Shown here piece after piece: positions 45,765 to 56,312 of a stretch of DNA of 64,000 bases. Within the stretch, counting starts at the first letter, position 1. The number at the start of each line of letters is the position of its first letter. Below the pieces are notes generated by a model. That model searched no databases and had not been told where the DNA came from. It saw only the letters and a program-made list of their open reading frames with translations. The stretch lies in the NCBI GenBank assembly GCA_019429255.1, contig JAHYIY010000004.1, forward strand, positions 1 through 64,000, written 5' to 3'. The position numbers and the translations under genes were made by a program. This DNA is from Desulfuromonadales bacterium. Its GTDB lineage: Bacteria > Desulfobacterota > Desulfuromonadia > Desulfuromonadales > Geopsychrobacteraceae.

Positions 45765-47831
45765 ATGTTGATTCGCCATCTGCTTCTGTTGCTGCTGCTC
45801 TCCCTTTCTTGCGCCACAACTGTTGAGGCGCGCAGTCGCGTGATGGTTATGGGTGAACCGGTCTATCTTGAGGCAGATGAACTGAGTTACGATCATGAGG
45901 CTGAGCTTTATCAGGCCAGCGGTGATGTCCGGCTGATCCAGGGTGATCTGGAAGTGCTAAGTGAGCAGCTGCGCTGGCATCGAGGCAGCGGTGAGGTCGA
46001 AGCCAGCGGCAATGTGCGCTTTCTTTCACCGACGGAATCCCTGTCCGGATCTGCTGCCTGTTATAACCTGGAGGCTGGGACCGGCCGTGTTGATCAGGGA
46101 TACTTTTATCTGCTTGATGAAAATCTCCATGTTCGCGGCAGCAGCATCGAACAGCTGGGGGAAGACGATTATCGGATTACCTCCGGCACTTTTACCACCT
46201 GTGATGGTGAGGTGCCGGACTGGAAGTTTGGTGCCGGCAATATTGATGTTACCTTGGGCGGGTATGCACGCGCTCGCCATATGGTTTTTTATCTGAAGGA
46301 CATCCCCACTCTGTATTTCCCCTACATGATTTATCCGGCCAAAACCGAGCGTGAATCGGGGCTGCTGATCCCCTCTATCGGTTATTCCAAGAAACGTGGA
46401 TTCGGCTATGGCGCTGCCTACTACCAGGTGCTCGGGGTTAATCAGGATGCCACCCTGTATCTTGATTACCTGTCGAAAATGGGGATCGGTAAGGGGGTGG
46501 AATACCGCTATATCTTTGGTCGTGACAATGCCGGTGAGATGCGCGCCTATCATATTGATGTGCGTGAGGTTGATGATGAGCGGATCGATGAAGAGCGCTA
46601 TGCCCTTGAATGGATCCATACCGGTAACCTGCCCGGCCAGGTGCGCATGGTGGTTGATGCTCTCTATGTTGACAACGACGAATATTTCAAGGATTTTGGC
46701 GAGGTTGCCGGGGATTATAACCGCGATCAGGCGCAGTCAACTTTTTCCCTGAGCCGCAACTGGCGGCGCGCGAATCTGGTCGGCCTGATGCAGTACAGCA
46801 AAAATCTGGAGACCGATCAGCGCCGCACCCTGCAGCTGTTGCCACGCATCAATTTCAATATAGCCCGCAGTATCATTGGTACCACGCCGCTGGCTTATGA
46901 GTGGGGTTCTGAATACACTCACTTCTGGCGGCGTGAAGGGGTTACGGGGCAGCGCCTGATGCTGCGGCCGGCTGTAAGCTTGAATAGCCGGCTGTTTAAT
47001 CTGCTCAGCATTAATCCCACAGTCGCCTATCGGCAGCGCTACTACTGGGATCTGAATCTGGAATCAAGCAGTGAACAGCATGGCATGGTCGAGGTTACCA
47101 CCCGGGTGGTAACACCGCCGTTGCAGCGTACTTACGATCTGCCCTTCGGTTTTTCCGGTCGGCTGCGGCATGCGATTAACCCGGAAATTGTTTACGACTA
47201 TATTCCGGAAAAAGATCAACAGCATATCCCCCGATTTGACTCCTTTGATCGGATTGCTGCCAAAAATCGCATTGAGTATGCCCTGGTGCAGCGGTTGCGG
47301 GCACGCCTGGACGATGAGAATGGGCGGCGCCAGTATCGTGACTGGGTCTACCTGCGCCTGTCTGTGTTGCAACATCTGAACAAGGATCAGGCGGAAAAAG
47401 GTTTCGGTGAGGCTCGCGCCCAGCTAACCCTGTTGCCCTCGGAGCACATGCGCCTGGGAGCAGATGTGATCGTTGATTCGCGCACCAACGAGCTTAAAGA
47501 GTTGCTGGTCGAGGGTCAGGTCGCCGATCGCTCCGAGAACTATCTGCGCCTGAGTTATAATATTGACCGCCGCACCGACCTTGACTATGGTGAAATCAAT
47601 CTTGGCTTGGGGTTTTTGCAGCCGATTTATCTGACCTATCAGCAACGTTACGATTTTTTCACCAACGATCGCCTCGAAGAGCGAATCGGCATCGAATACC
47701 GTCGGCAATGCTGGAGTCTGCTGTTGACCCTGCGTGAGCGCACTGATGGTGAACAATCCTTTATGTTGACCTTCACCATGCTTGGCCTCGGTTCGGTTGG
47801 CGGCTTCAGTGGTGGTCCGGGCGGCGGTTAA
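45765..47831 (+). CDS. lptD: LPS-assembly protein LptD
   Basis: Outer-membrane beta-barrel that places lipopolysaccharide on the cell surface, hence a diderm cell. 688 residues: signal peptide (hydrophobic 5-18, cut near VEARS), an OstA/LptA-like N-terminal domain (about 30-115, VYLEADELSYDHEAELYQAS) and the LptD barrel (about 165-660, YFPYMIYPAKTERESGLLIP). It is somewhat shorter than enteric LptD. The ATG at 45765 is chosen over TTG at 45753. Only few cysteines are present, so the four-Cys disulfide pattern of E. coli is not obvious. Confidence 0.92.
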   Translation: MLIRHLLLLLLLSLSCATTVEARSRVMVMGEPVYLEADELSYDHEAELYQASGDVRLIQGDLEVLSEQLRWHRGSGEVEASGNVRFLSPTESLSGSAACYNLEAGTGRVDQGYFYLLDENLHVRGSSIEQLGEDDYRITSGTFTTCDGEVPDWKFGAGNIDVTLGGYARARHMVFYLKDIPTLYFPYMIYPAKTERESGLLIPSIGYSKKRGFGYGAAYYQVLGVNQDATLYLDYLSKMGIGKGVEYRYIFGRDNAGEMRAYHIDVREVDDERIDEERYALEWIHTGNLPGQVRMVVDALYVDNDEYFKDFGEVAGDYNRDQAQSTFSLSRNWRRANLVGLMQYSKNLETDQRRTLQLLPRINFNIARSIIGTTPLAYEWGSEYTHFWRREGVTGQRLMLRPAVSLNSRLFNLLSINPTVAYRQRYYWDLNLESSSEQHGMVEVTTRVVTPPLQRTYDLPFGFSGRLRHAINPEIVYDYIPEKDQQHIPRFDSFDRIAAKNRIEYALVQRLRARLDDENGRRQYRDWVYLRLSVLQHLNKDQAEKGFGEARAQLTLLPSEHMRLGADVIVDSRTNELKELLVEGQVADRSENYLRLSYNIDRRTDLDYGEINLGLGFLQPIYLTYQQRYDFFTNDRLEERIGIEYRRQCWSLLLTLRERTDGEQSFMLTFTMLGLGSVGGFSGGPGGG

Positions 47832-47926
47832 TCGGTTAATAAGGGGTTGTTGCTATGGACCTTGGCTGGTTGATTTGAGAACCTGTGCGCCGGTCGGCAA
47901 CATGGGTGATATGAACGGGGAAGCGC

Positions 47927-48259
47927 TTGGGATCGGAACGTGAATCGGGGTTACCCGGCAGGAATAATCTACTGACACTTGTCTTGCTGGTGCTCATCTT
48001 GTTGATGGCAGCCTATGCGGTGTTTGGTAATAGAGGTGTTCTGCGGATCGTTCAGGCACAGCGCCAACAACAGGAATTACAGCAGCGCCTTGAGGAGATG
48101 CAGGCGCAGCAGCAAGATTTGCGGCAGGAGATTGAGCGGCTTAATAATGATCGGGACTACTGGGAGCAGCTTGCCCGTGCGCGCCTGGGGATGGTGCGCG
48201 AGGGAGAGCTGATCTATTTTGTGCCGACCGAAACACTCAAAGAAAGAGGCGGTAAGTGA
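47927..48259 (+). CDS. Septum formation initiator family protein (FtsB/DivIC-like)
   Basis: 110 residues from a TTG start at 47927 (GGGGAAGCGC just before it; no ATG or GTG is in frame before the helix). One transmembrane helix (about 15-34) followed by a Gln/Glu-rich coiled coil (about 42-82) and the conserved ARARLGMVREGELIYFV end. This is the layout of FtsB/DivIC, bitopic division proteins linking FtsL and FtsQ. Its stop overlaps argS as GTGA. The start codon is the least certain point. Confidence 0.82.
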   Translation: MGSERESGLPGRNNLLTLVLLVLILLMAAYAVFGNRGVLRIVQAQRQQQELQQRLEEMQAQQQDLRQEIERLNNDRDYWEQLARARLGMVREGELIYFVPTETLKERGGK

Positions 48260-49920
48260 TTAAGAATGATATTCGTTCAGTGCTCAAGCAGGCGCTGGAA
48301 AATTGTTATCAGCAGGGGGCCCTCACCTCTGGAGAATTTCCTGCTGAAATTCAACTTGAGGTACCGAAAAACCCGGAACATGGTGACTATGCGACCAATC
48401 TGGCGATGATGCTGGCACGCTCTGAAGGCAAGGCGCCACGCCGGATTGCCGAGGTTCTGGCAGAGTCATTACGCGCGGATGCATTGTTTGATGCGGTCGA
48501 GATTGCCGGTCCGGGGTTTATTAACTTTCGCCTTGCTGTCGGTTACTGGGCAAAAGTCCTGCATCACATCTATGCTGAGCAGGAGCAGTTCGGACGTTCG
48601 CAGGTCGGTGCTGGTGTCAAGGTGCAGGTTGAGTTCGTCAGTGCCAATCCAACCGGACCGCTGCATATTGGTCATGGTCGTGGAGCCGTGGTTGGTGATG
48701 CCCTGGCGGCAATTCTTGCCGCGGCCGGTTTTGACGTGCAGCGCGAATACTACATCAACGATGCCGGTAATCAGGTGCAGACCCTCGGTCGTTCGATTCT
48801 GCTGCGCTTGCGCGAATTGCAGGGAAAGGTGATTGATTTTCCTGAGGATGGTTATCAGGCCGCCTATGTTACCGAACTGGCCGAAGGCCTGCGTCAGGAA
48901 CAGGGTGAACTCGCTGACCTGAATGAAGAAGAAGCCATCAGCCGTTGTACCCGTTTTGGTGTCGACCAGATTTTAAAATGGATTGATACTGATCTGAAAG
49001 CCTTTGGTATCCACTTTGATAACTGGTACAGCGAGCAGAGTCTCTACGATCGTGATATGGTCGAGCAGGAACTTGGTCGCCTTAAGGAAAAAGGGCTGAC
49101 TTATGAAGAGGATGATGCCCTGTGGCTACGCACTACCGAATTTGGTGATGACAAAAACCGGGTGTTGATCAAGTCGGATGGCAGCTACACTTATTTTGCT
49201 TCTGATGTCGCTTATCACCTGGAAAAATTTGATCGTGGCTTTGACCGCGTCATTGATGTCTGGGGCGCTGATCATCATGGCTATATCCCGCGGATGAAAG
49301 CAATGCTCAAGGGCTTTGGCCTGCCTGCCGCAGCGCTCGAAGTGCTGCTGATCCAGATGGTGAATCTGTTGCGCGACGGCCAGCCTTTTGTTATGGGCAA
49401 GCGTTCCGGCAATTTTATTACCCTGCGCGAAGTGATTGATGAGGTCGGACGGGATGCCTGCCGGTTTTTCTTTTTGATGCGTCGTTGTGACAGTCAGCTC
49501 GATTTCGATCTCGAGTTGGCCAAGCAGAACAGCAGCGATAACCCGGTGTATTATGTGCAGTATGCTCATGCCCGCATCTGCAGCATCAATCGTAACGCTG
49601 CCGCGGTCGGCATGGAGCAGCCAACGCTTGCGCAGTTTGACTTTTCGTACTTGACCCTCGCCGAAGAAATTGCTCTGATCAGGCAGTTGTCGCGTTTTCC
49701 TGAAGCGATTGAAGGGGCGGCGTTGCATTATGAACCCCATCGCCTGGTTTTTTATCTACAGGATCTGGCAGCACTGCTGCACAGCTACTATAATCGCCAT
49801 CGGGTGCTGGATGAGGATGCACAGGTCACATCTGCCCGCTTGTATCTGGTCAACGCCGTACGCATTGTCCTGGCTAATGCTTTAGGGCTGCTCGGGGTTT
49901 CGGCACCGGAACAAATGTAA
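48256..49920 (+). CDS. argS: Arginyl-tRNA synthetase
   Basis: Class I synthetase, 554 residues, GTG start at 48256 overlapping the ftsB-like gene's stop. N-terminal Add-1 domain (about 1-115), HIGH motif at 137-140 (NPTGPLHIGHGRG), GADHHGYIPRMKA, degenerate KMSK as MGKRSGNF, and the DALR anticodon-binding domain to the end. Cytoplasmic. Twenty-eight bases before the SPOR-domain gene. Confidence 0.96.
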   Translation: MIKNDIRSVLKQALENCYQQGALTSGEFPAEIQLEVPKNPEHGDYATNLAMMLARSEGKAPRRIAEVLAESLRADALFDAVEIAGPGFINFRLAVGYWAKVLHHIYAEQEQFGRSQVGAGVKVQVEFVSANPTGPLHIGHGRGAVVGDALAAILAAAGFDVQREYYINDAGNQVQTLGRSILLRLRELQGKVIDFPEDGYQAAYVTELAEGLRQEQGELADLNEEEAISRCTRFGVDQILKWIDTDLKAFGIHFDNWYSEQSLYDRDMVEQELGRLKEKGLTYEEDDALWLRTTEFGDDKNRVLIKSDGSYTYFASDVAYHLEKFDRGFDRVIDVWGADHHGYIPRMKAMLKGFGLPAAALEVLLIQMVNLLRDGQPFVMGKRSGNFITLREVIDEVGRDACRFFFLMRRCDSQLDFDLELAKQNSSDNPVYYVQYAHARICSINRNAAAVGMEQPTLAQFDFSYLTLAEEIALIRQLSRFPEAIEGAALHYEPHRLVFYLQDLAALLHSYYNRHRVLDEDAQVTSARLYLVNAVRIVLANALGLLGVSAPEQM

Positions 49921-49948
49921 GGAAGGTCGTCCCGCACTAAGGGGGTAC

Positions 49949-50749
49949 ATGATGCAGACAGAAATAAAAACCCGCACCCAAAGACGCCTGGAAAAACGCC
50001 AGGCAATCATCCTTCTGGCGTTGCTGTTGCTGGTCTCGTTACTCAGCTTTGTACTCGGTGTTACCACCGGTCGGCGCGGAGTCGAACGTGATGTTGCCCG
50101 GCAAGTCAAGGAACAGCAGGAAGCCGTCAGAATCGTTCAAATTCCTGCAGCCGCACCAATACCGGCTCCTGCACCGCTTCAGACAGATGCGCAGAAAGGG
50201 GAGAAAGGGGAGAAGGATGCGCTGATTGATGCGGTTGTTGAAAGTGCACGTCTGAGTTTTTACGATGATCTGGTTCGAGATACCTCCCCCTTGGGTAGCG
50301 GCATCAACCAGCCGCCTCCAGCGGAATCGCGTCCATCGGCTTCTTTGCCACCACTGGAGCTGACCGATCAGCCGATTGTTGTCAGTGGCGGCGGGCCGCA
50401 AACGTTGGCTCAGGCATCAGCTCCAGCCCCACAGTCGACGCAACAACAAATACCCACTGCCGGGTCGGCACCATCTACTGACCAGACCTTGCCCGCCACC
50501 AGGTTACAGGGCAGCCACGTGGTGCAGGTTGGTTCTTTCGGCTCGGCGGCAGATGCCGCTTCCCTGCGTCAGCGCATGCTTGACAAGGGATATCCAGCTT
50601 TTCTCGCTGAGGCTAACCTGGGTGATCGTGGGATCTGGTATCGGGTGCGCATCGGGCCTTACGCCGATGCTGATACTGCCGGGATTGCGCGCCAGATCAT
50701 TCTTGAAAAAGAGAAGATTGAAGGGCTGGTAACCCGGCACAGCCCCTGA
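49949..50749 (+). CDS. SPOR-domain membrane protein
   Basis: 266 residues (ATG at 49949; a second ATG follows directly). A short basic cytoplasmic tail, one transmembrane helix (about 23-44, AIILLALLLLVSLLSFVLG), a long Pro/Gln/Ala-rich periplasmic linker and a C-terminal SPOR domain (about 188-260, SHVVQVGSFGSAADAASLRQ, WYRVRIGPY). SPOR domains bind denuded peptidoglycan at the division site, so a septal role is likely. Typical neighbour of argS in this bacterial group. Confidence 0.88.
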   Translation: MMQTEIKTRTQRRLEKRQAIILLALLLLVSLLSFVLGVTTGRRGVERDVARQVKEQQEAVRIVQIPAAAPIPAPAPLQTDAQKGEKGEKDALIDAVVESARLSFYDDLVRDTSPLGSGINQPPPAESRPSASLPPLELTDQPIVVSGGGPQTLAQASAPAPQSTQQQIPTAGSAPSTDQTLPATRLQGSHVVQVGSFGSAADAASLRQRMLDKGYPAFLAEANLGDRGIWYRVRIGPYADADTAGIARQIILEKEKIEGLVTRHSP

Positions 50750-50822
50750 ACCGGCATCTGTTTTAACGGAGTTTTTTCGCTTGACATTTGTCGGCCCGGA
50801 GATTATTTTCCAGTGCTCGTGT

Positions 50823-50899
<77 letters not shown>

Positions 50900-50936
50900 A
50901 ATCAATTAATCTCCTGATGGGGATTCATAAACGTTT

Positions 50937-51013
50937 GGCGGTGTAGCTCAGTTGGTTAGAGCATGCGGCTCATATCCGCAGTGTCCGGAGTTCGAATCTC
51001 TGCACCGCCACCA
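50937..51013 (+). tRNA. tRNA with CAU anticodon, probably elongator tRNA-Met
   Basis: 77 bases, encoded CCA. Acceptor GGCGGTG pairs with CACCGCC; D arm GCTCAGTTGGTTAGAGC; anticodon stem TGCGG-CTCATAT-CCGCA; T arm CGGAG-TTCGAAT-CTCTG. The D arm looks like elongator Met. tRNA-Ile2, whose C34 is converted to lysidine, has the same CAU anticodon, and the lysidine synthase gene tilS is the next gene, so Ile2 is the alternative. Confidence 0.88.
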
Positions 51014-51017
51014 CATT

Positions 51018-51050
51018 AAAAAAGCCCTTCCCATCCGGAAGGGCTTTTTT
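51018..51050 (+). terminator. Rho-independent terminator after the tRNA pair
   Basis: A-run, GCCCTTCC, loop CATCC, GGAAGGGC and six T; a strong stem five bases after the second tRNA's CCA end. Confidence 0.93.
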
Positions 51051-51075
51051 ATTAAATGCTGATCCGGGGTTGCTG

Positions 51076-52428
51076 ATGCTAGTGGACGGTCTTGAACAAA
51101 GGGTTCTTGAATCCTTACCGGAAGATGTCAATTCCGTGGTTGTCGCCGTGTCCGGTGGTGTCGATTCGGTGGCTTTGTTGCATTTACTGCAGCGGATTTC
51201 CTCCAGTCGCAGCCTGGTTCTGCATGTTGCCCACCTGAACCATCGCATCCGCCCTGAAGCTGATGGCGATGCACGTTTTGTTGAAGAATTGTGTTGCCGG
51301 CTCGCTATTCGCTACCAGGGTGAGTGCTGCGACGTCCCTGAATTGGCGGCGCAAGAAAAAATCAGTCTGGAGATGGCCGGCCGTGTGGCGCGGCGACGAC
51401 TGCTGGAACGGGTTGCGGCAGATACTGGCGCCCAGTTGATCGCCCTTGGTCATCATCGTGACGATCAGGTTGAAACCCTGTTGCAGCGGCTGATCCGTGG
51501 TACCGGGATCAGCGGTCTGGCCGGCATGGCCGTGCGTGATGGGATCTGGTGGCGGCCATTGCTTTGTTACAGTCGTCGGCAGTTGCTGGATTACGCGCAC
51601 AGGAACCGACTTTCCTGGCGCGAAGATGCCAGCAATCAGGATCCGGCATTTGTCCGCAACCGGCTGCGTACCCGGATTCTCCCGTTGCTGGAGGAAATCA
51701 ATCCGCAATGTGGAGAGCGGCTGGTGGTATTGAGCCGCCAGATCGCCGAGGAAGAGGGATATTGGCACGAGCAGGTGATGGCTTGTTTTCCGTCAATCGT
51801 TGCCTCCGCTAGCGATGGTTTAAGGCTGCTGCGACCACCGTTGCTCTCCTTTCATCCCGCCCTGCGGCTGCGCTTGTTGCGTGAGGCGATGAGACAGGTT
51901 CGCGGCCATCTTCAGGGGATTGAGGCGGTTCATCTGCGCGCTATGGATGCCTTGCTACGCGGTGCTCGCAGTCAGGCTCAACTCGATCTGTCCGGTTGTT
52001 GGGTGGCCCGCCGCTACGAACACTTGTGGTTGTGTCGTACTGCGCCGGAGCCGCCACCCCAGTATGTTCTGCCGGTTAAGGTTCCCGGAGAGACCCTGCT
52101 GCCCGATGGCCGCAGGCTGGTCATAACACCGGTGCTGCGAGCAGAGGTAGAAACCCGCCACCGGGTTTATTTTGATCTAACTGCGGTTGAGTCCTCATTG
52201 TCGGTGCGTACCTGGCGTCCGGGTGATCGTTTTATACCGTTGGGAATGCTCGGGCACAAGCGCTTGAAGCGCTTATTTTCTGATCTGCAGATTGATAAAG
52301 AAGAGCGCCTGCGTACGCCCCTTCTCGTTGCCGGTGAAACCCTGTTGTGGGTTGCCGGACTGCAGCGCTCAGGCTTCGGCACTGTCACACCCGATACGGC
52401 GACGCCAGTACGTATTGAGTTGCTGTGA
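51076..52428 (+). CDS. tilS: tRNA(Ile)-lysidine synthase
   Basis: Converts C34 of tRNA-Ile(CAU) to lysidine so it reads AUA as isoleucine. About 450 residues from the ATG at 51076: PP-loop SGGVDS (26-31), HLNHRIRPEADGDARF, GHHRDDQVETLLQRLIRGTG, a TilS substrate-binding middle and the C-terminal domain (LSVRTWRPGDRFIPLGMLGHKRLKRLFSD). Directly follows the two CAU tRNA genes and their terminator. Confidence 0.95.
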   Translation: MLVDGLEQRVLESLPEDVNSVVVAVSGGVDSVALLHLLQRISSSRSLVLHVAHLNHRIRPEADGDARFVEELCCRLAIRYQGECCDVPELAAQEKISLEMAGRVARRRLLERVAADTGAQLIALGHHRDDQVETLLQRLIRGTGISGLAGMAVRDGIWWRPLLCYSRRQLLDYAHRNRLSWREDASNQDPAFVRNRLRTRILPLLEEINPQCGERLVVLSRQIAEEEGYWHEQVMACFPSIVASASDGLRLLRPPLLSFHPALRLRLLREAMRQVRGHLQGIEAVHLRAMDALLRGARSQAQLDLSGCWVARRYEHLWLCRTAPEPPPQYVLPVKVPGETLLPDGRRLVITPVLRAEVETRHRVYFDLTAVESSLSVRTWRPGDRFIPLGMLGHKRLKRLFSDLQIDKEERLRTPLLVAGETLLWVAGLQRSGFGTVTPDTATPVRIELL

Positions 52429-52564
52429 TCTGGTGAAAAAGCGGACATTAAGCCTTGTGGGTGCCTTCTCTTTATGGTAGATTTTCCTGCTAGTTTCAGC
52501 CATTTCGTTGATGCTGCAGCTGAGCATCCAAGTTGCTTTTAATTACCCGACAGGGGGTCAATAC

Positions 52565-54601
52565 GTGAGCCAATTTCAGAAGAATCTAGCTTTGTGGCTG
52601 GTCATTTCATTGTTGATGATCATGCTGTTTAATATGATGACGCAAAAGCAGGAAACCCAGAGACCGATGAATTATACGGAGTTTCTGAGTGCGGTTGAAA
52701 CCAATCGGGTGATCAGTGTGCTCTTTCAGGGCGGCCAACTGACCGGTACCCTGGATGATGGCAGTAAATTTCAGACCCATATCCCGCGTGACGAAGAGCT
52801 GCTGCCGCAGTTGAAGGCGCGAGGGGTTATTATCGAAGCCAAGCCGGTTGATGACCAGGGGTTCTGGTTTACCCTGCTGATTTCCTGGGGGCCGATTCTG
52901 CTGTTGATTGCGGTGTGGATCTTTTTCATGCGACAGATGCAATCGGGTGGTGGCAAGGCCATGAGCTTCGGTAAGAGCAAGGCCAAGCTCCTCACTGATA
53001 CCGCCGGAAAAGTGACTTTCAAGGATGTCGCCGGTGTTGACGAAGCCAAACAGGAACTGGAAGAAATTGTCGAATTTCTACGCGACCCCAAGAAGTTCAC
53101 CAAGCTTGGCGGTAAAATCCCCAAGGGGGTGTTGCTGGTCGGTTCGCCGGGTACCGGCAAAACCCTGCTGGCACGTTCGGTCGCCGGTGAAGCGGGGGTG
53201 CCGTTCTTTACCATTTCCGGTTCTGACTTTGTGGAAATGTTTGTCGGGGTTGGTGCCAGCCGGGTTCGTGATCTGTTTGTGCAGGGGAAGAAGAATGCTC
53301 CCTGTATCATTTTTATTGATGAAATTGATGCGGTGGGGCGGCATCGTGGTGCCGGTTTGGGGGGCGGCCATGACGAGCGTGAACAAACCTTGAATCAGCT
53401 CCTGGTTGAAATGGACGGCTTCGAGTCTAACGAGGGGGTTATCCTGGTTGCTGCGACCAATCGTCCCGATGTCCTCGACCCGGCTTTGCTGCGTCCCGGT
53501 CGCTTTGATCGTCAGGTCGTGGTGCCGCGTCCCGATGTCAAAGGGCGGCAGAAGATCCTCCACGTCCACTCGCGCAAGGTTCCCATGTCGGAAGACGTCA
53601 ATCTCGGTTTGGTGGCCAAGGGGACCCCCGGATTTTCAGGCGCCGATCTGGCCAATCTGGTCAATGAGGCGGCCCTGCTCGCCGCTCGCACAGGCAAATC
53701 CGAGGTTGATATGGTCGATTTTGAGGCGGCCAAGGACAAGGTAATGATGGGAGCGGAGCGGCGCTCGATGGTTATTACTGAGGAGGAGAAAAAGGTCACC
53801 TCTTACCATGAAGCTGGTCACGCCCTGGTGTCGTTGTTGACAGCGGGCTCCGATCCGGTTCACAAGGTGTCGATTATTCCCCGTGGGCGGGCGATGGGCG
53901 TGACCATGTACCTCCCGGCCGAAGAAAAATACAACGAGACCAATAAGGGACTTAATATCCGTATCCGCTCGATGCTGGGTGGACGTATTGCCGAAGAGAT
54001 CACCTTTGATTCAGTGACCAGCGGTGCCAGTAACGATCTGGAGCGGGTGACCATGATCGCGCGCAAGATGGTATGTGAATGGGGGATGAGTGAAAAGATC
54101 GGTCCGGTTGTTTTCGGTGAAAAAGACGCCGAGGTCTTTCTTGGCCGCGATATGGGCACGGGAAAGAACTACAGCGAATCGACTGCACTAGATATCGATA
54201 ACGAGATCCGTCGTATTATCCATGAAAACTATGAAATCGCCCGTAAGCTGCTGAGCGAGCATAAACACCGGTTGGTGGCTCTGGCAGAGCTCCTGTTGGA
54301 AAAAGAAACCCTGGATACCGAGGAGATTCACGCTACCGTGTTTCCAGAGGGGCTTCCCGACTATCTGCAAAAGCAGGTGCGGGAGCAGGCAGCTGACAGT
54401 TTTGTGTTCGAGAAATCCGAGGAGACCACGACACCGGGACAACCTGTGGGCGATGATGCCGAAGAGGGTGGGCTGCCACCAGAGAACGTCACATCAGCGT
54501 CAGAACAGCCTCAGCTGCAACCAGAAAGTGAGCAGTCGCCCAAGGCGCCACAAGAGGAAAATACCAGTAGCGCTGGGGATGACGACACAGCGACAAAATA
54601 G
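52565..54601 (+). CDS. ftsH: ATP-dependent zinc metalloprotease FtsH
   Basis: Membrane-anchored AAA protease that degrades unstable membrane and regulatory proteins such as LpxC. 678 residues from GTG at 52565, with GGGG seven bases before; the ATG frame from 52508 is rejected because it adds 19 residues ahead of the typical start. Two helices (about 8-25 and 104-121), Walker A GSPGTGKT (193-200), Walker B with DEID (252-255), arginine-finger region RPGRFDR, zinc site HEAGH (415-419) and a long acidic, Gln/Pro-rich tail. The stop shares a base with folP GTG. Confidence 0.96.
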   Translation: MSQFQKNLALWLVISLLMIMLFNMMTQKQETQRPMNYTEFLSAVETNRVISVLFQGGQLTGTLDDGSKFQTHIPRDEELLPQLKARGVIIEAKPVDDQGFWFTLLISWGPILLLIAVWIFFMRQMQSGGGKAMSFGKSKAKLLTDTAGKVTFKDVAGVDEAKQELEEIVEFLRDPKKFTKLGGKIPKGVLLVGSPGTGKTLLARSVAGEAGVPFFTISGSDFVEMFVGVGASRVRDLFVQGKKNAPCIIFIDEIDAVGRHRGAGLGGGHDEREQTLNQLLVEMDGFESNEGVILVAATNRPDVLDPALLRPGRFDRQVVVPRPDVKGRQKILHVHSRKVPMSEDVNLGLVAKGTPGFSGADLANLVNEAALLAARTGKSEVDMVDFEAAKDKVMMGAERRSMVITEEEKKVTSYHEAGHALVSLLTAGSDPVHKVSIIPRGRAMGVTMYLPAEEKYNETNKGLNIRIRSMLGGRIAEEITFDSVTSGASNDLERVTMIARKMVCEWGMSEKIGPVVFGEKDAEVFLGRDMGTGKNYSESTALDIDNEIRRIIHENYEIARKLLSEHKHRLVALAELLLEKETLDTEEIHATVFPEGLPDYLQKQVREQAADSFVFEKSEETTTPGQPVGDDAEEGGLPPENVTSASEQPQLQPESEQSPKAPQEENTSSAGDDDTATK

Positions 54602-55473
54602 TGAGTGATTTTCCTGGTGCCACTGTTCTGGTTGGTCGTAACTGTGTCCTTGATCTGGCACAGCCCTGTATCATGGGTGTTCTCAATGTGACCCCGGATT
54701 CGTTCTCCGATGGTGGTGACTGTTTTGATGCGGGCGCAGCAGTTGAGCGAGGGCTGGAAATGGTGGAGCAGGGGGCGGGCATCCTCGATATCGGTGGTGA
54801 GAGCACCCGCCCGGGGGCGCCGGCGGTGTCTCTTGATGTTGAGCTCGAGAGGGTGATTCCGGTTATTGAAGGGTTGCGGCGTCATACCTGTATCCCCTTG
54901 TCAATTGATACCAGTAAAGCATCGGTCGCTCGTGCAGCTCTTGCCTCCGGCGCAAACTTTGTTAATGATATCAGCGGCTTGAGCTTTGATGATGCCATGG
55001 CTGCAGTGGTTTCCGGCGCCGCTGCCGGACTTTTTCTCATGCATACCCGGGGGTGCCCGGAGCAGATGCAGAAAAATACCGATTATGAGGATCTGCTGGC
55101 TGAGGTTGTCGACTTTTTGCGGGCGGCAGTCACTAAGGCAAATGCGGCCGGAATTGGTGCAGAGCGCCTGGCCGTAGATCCGGGTATCGGTTTTGCTAAA
55201 AGTGCTGCGGGTAATCTGGCATTGCTGAAGCATCTGAGCGCCTTGCATCAATTGGGTTGCCCGATCCTTCTCGGCACATCGCGCAAAAGCTTTATCGGCA
55301 GGATTATTCAGCAGGAGGATCCACGCCAGCGTCTGTATGGTACCCTGGCGACCGTTGCCCTGGGAGTAGCGCAAGGGGTGCAGCTGTTTCGTGTTCATGA
55401 TGTGCTGCCGGCGCGCGAGACGGCCCTGGTTGCCTGGGCAATCAGGGAACAGCAATTTCCCCTGGAGTCATAG
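54601..55473 (+). CDS. folP: Dihydropteroate synthase
   Basis: Joins p-aminobenzoate to the pterin diphosphate in folate synthesis; sulfonamide target. 290 residues, GTG start at 54601 overlapping the ftsH TAG. TIM barrel with MGVLNVTPDSFSDGGD, DIGGESTRPGA, SIDTSKASVARAAL, NDISGL, DPGIGFAKSAAGN, LLGTSRKSFIG and a late FRVHDV. ftsH-folP-cdaA order is common in this group. Confidence 0.96.
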   Translation: MSDFPGATVLVGRNCVLDLAQPCIMGVLNVTPDSFSDGGDCFDAGAAVERGLEMVEQGAGILDIGGESTRPGAPAVSLDVELERVIPVIEGLRRHTCIPLSIDTSKASVARAALASGANFVNDISGLSFDDAMAAVVSGAAAGLFLMHTRGCPEQMQKNTDYEDLLAEVVDFLRAAVTKANAAGIGAERLAVDPGIGFAKSAAGNLALLKHLSALHQLGCPILLGTSRKSFIGRIIQQEDPRQRLYGTLATVALGVAQGVQLFRVHDVLPARETALVAWAIREQQFPLES

Positions 55474-55528
55474 CTGGCCTTTTATATATCTGCGCTGTTA
55501 ATTTTTCGATTCCGCTAACGGGGGCAAC

Positions 55529-56308
55529 ATGTTTGATGTCTTGCACAATATCCGATTGCTCGATATCCTCGACATCTGCATCGTGGCTTTTATCATCTAC
55601 CGGATCATTTTGCTGATTAAAGGCACCCGGGCTGTTCAGATGCTCCTCGGACTGGCGGTTATTCTCGCTGTCTATGTGGGGTCTCGCGTTGGTGATCTGC
55701 ATACCCTCAACTGGTTTTTAAGCAACTTCCTGTCATCTATTATTCTGGTCATCGTCGTTATTTTCCAGAATGACATCCGCCGTGCCTTGATGCATGTCGG
55801 GCGTAATCCCTTTTTAGGAGGGGCTACCTACCGCGAAGAATCCCATCTGATAGAAGAGCTGGTCAAGGCCTCTGTGGCGCTGGCGAATCGTAAAATCGGG
55901 GCGCTGATCGTTGTCGAGCGTGAAACCGGGATTAAGGATATTCTCGAATCAGGAACCATTCTTGATGCCGAGGTCTCCTGTGATTTGGTTCGCTCGATCT
56001 TCATGCCCAGTTCACCGCTGCATGACGGCGCCCTGATTGTGCAGCAGGGGCGCTTAAGCATGGCAGGATGTTTTCTGCCGCTGACCCAAGGCAGCAACCT
56101 GTCGACGGAGTTGGGTACCCGTCACCGTGCCGCGATCGGTCTGACTGAACTGGCTGATGCCATCGCCATCGTGGTGTCGGAAGAAACGGGAAAGATTTCG
56201 GTAGCGGTTAATGGCGGCATGACCCGCAACCTGGATGCGACCAGCTTGAAAAAGGTTCTCGGTCGCCTGCTTGAACCACGCAAAACAAAACCGAGTAAAA
56301 AGGGCTAG
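55529..56308 (+). CDS. cdaA: Diadenylate cyclase CdaA
   Basis: Makes the second messenger c-di-AMP from two ATP. 259 residues: three N-terminal helices (about 11-30, 36-53, 66-80) anchor it in the membrane, followed by the DAC domain with the active-site DGA (166-168, SPLHDGALI) and RHRAAIGL (198-205). The membrane-bound CdaA form, not DisA. It is followed four bases later by its regulator cdaR and then glmM, the conserved CdaA-CdaR-GlmM complex arrangement linking c-di-AMP to cell-wall precursor supply. Confidence 0.95.
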   Translation: MFDVLHNIRLLDILDICIVAFIIYRIILLIKGTRAVQMLLGLAVILAVYVGSRVGDLHTLNWFLSNFLSSIILVIVVIFQNDIRRALMHVGRNPFLGGATYREESHLIEELVKASVALANRKIGALIVVERETGIKDILESGTILDAEVSCDLVRSIFMPSSPLHDGALIVQQGRLSMAGCFLPLTQGSNLSTELGTRHRAAIGLTELADAIAIVVSEETGKISVAVNGGMTRNLDATSLKKVLGRLLEPRKTKPSKKG

Positions 56309-56312
56309 GGCG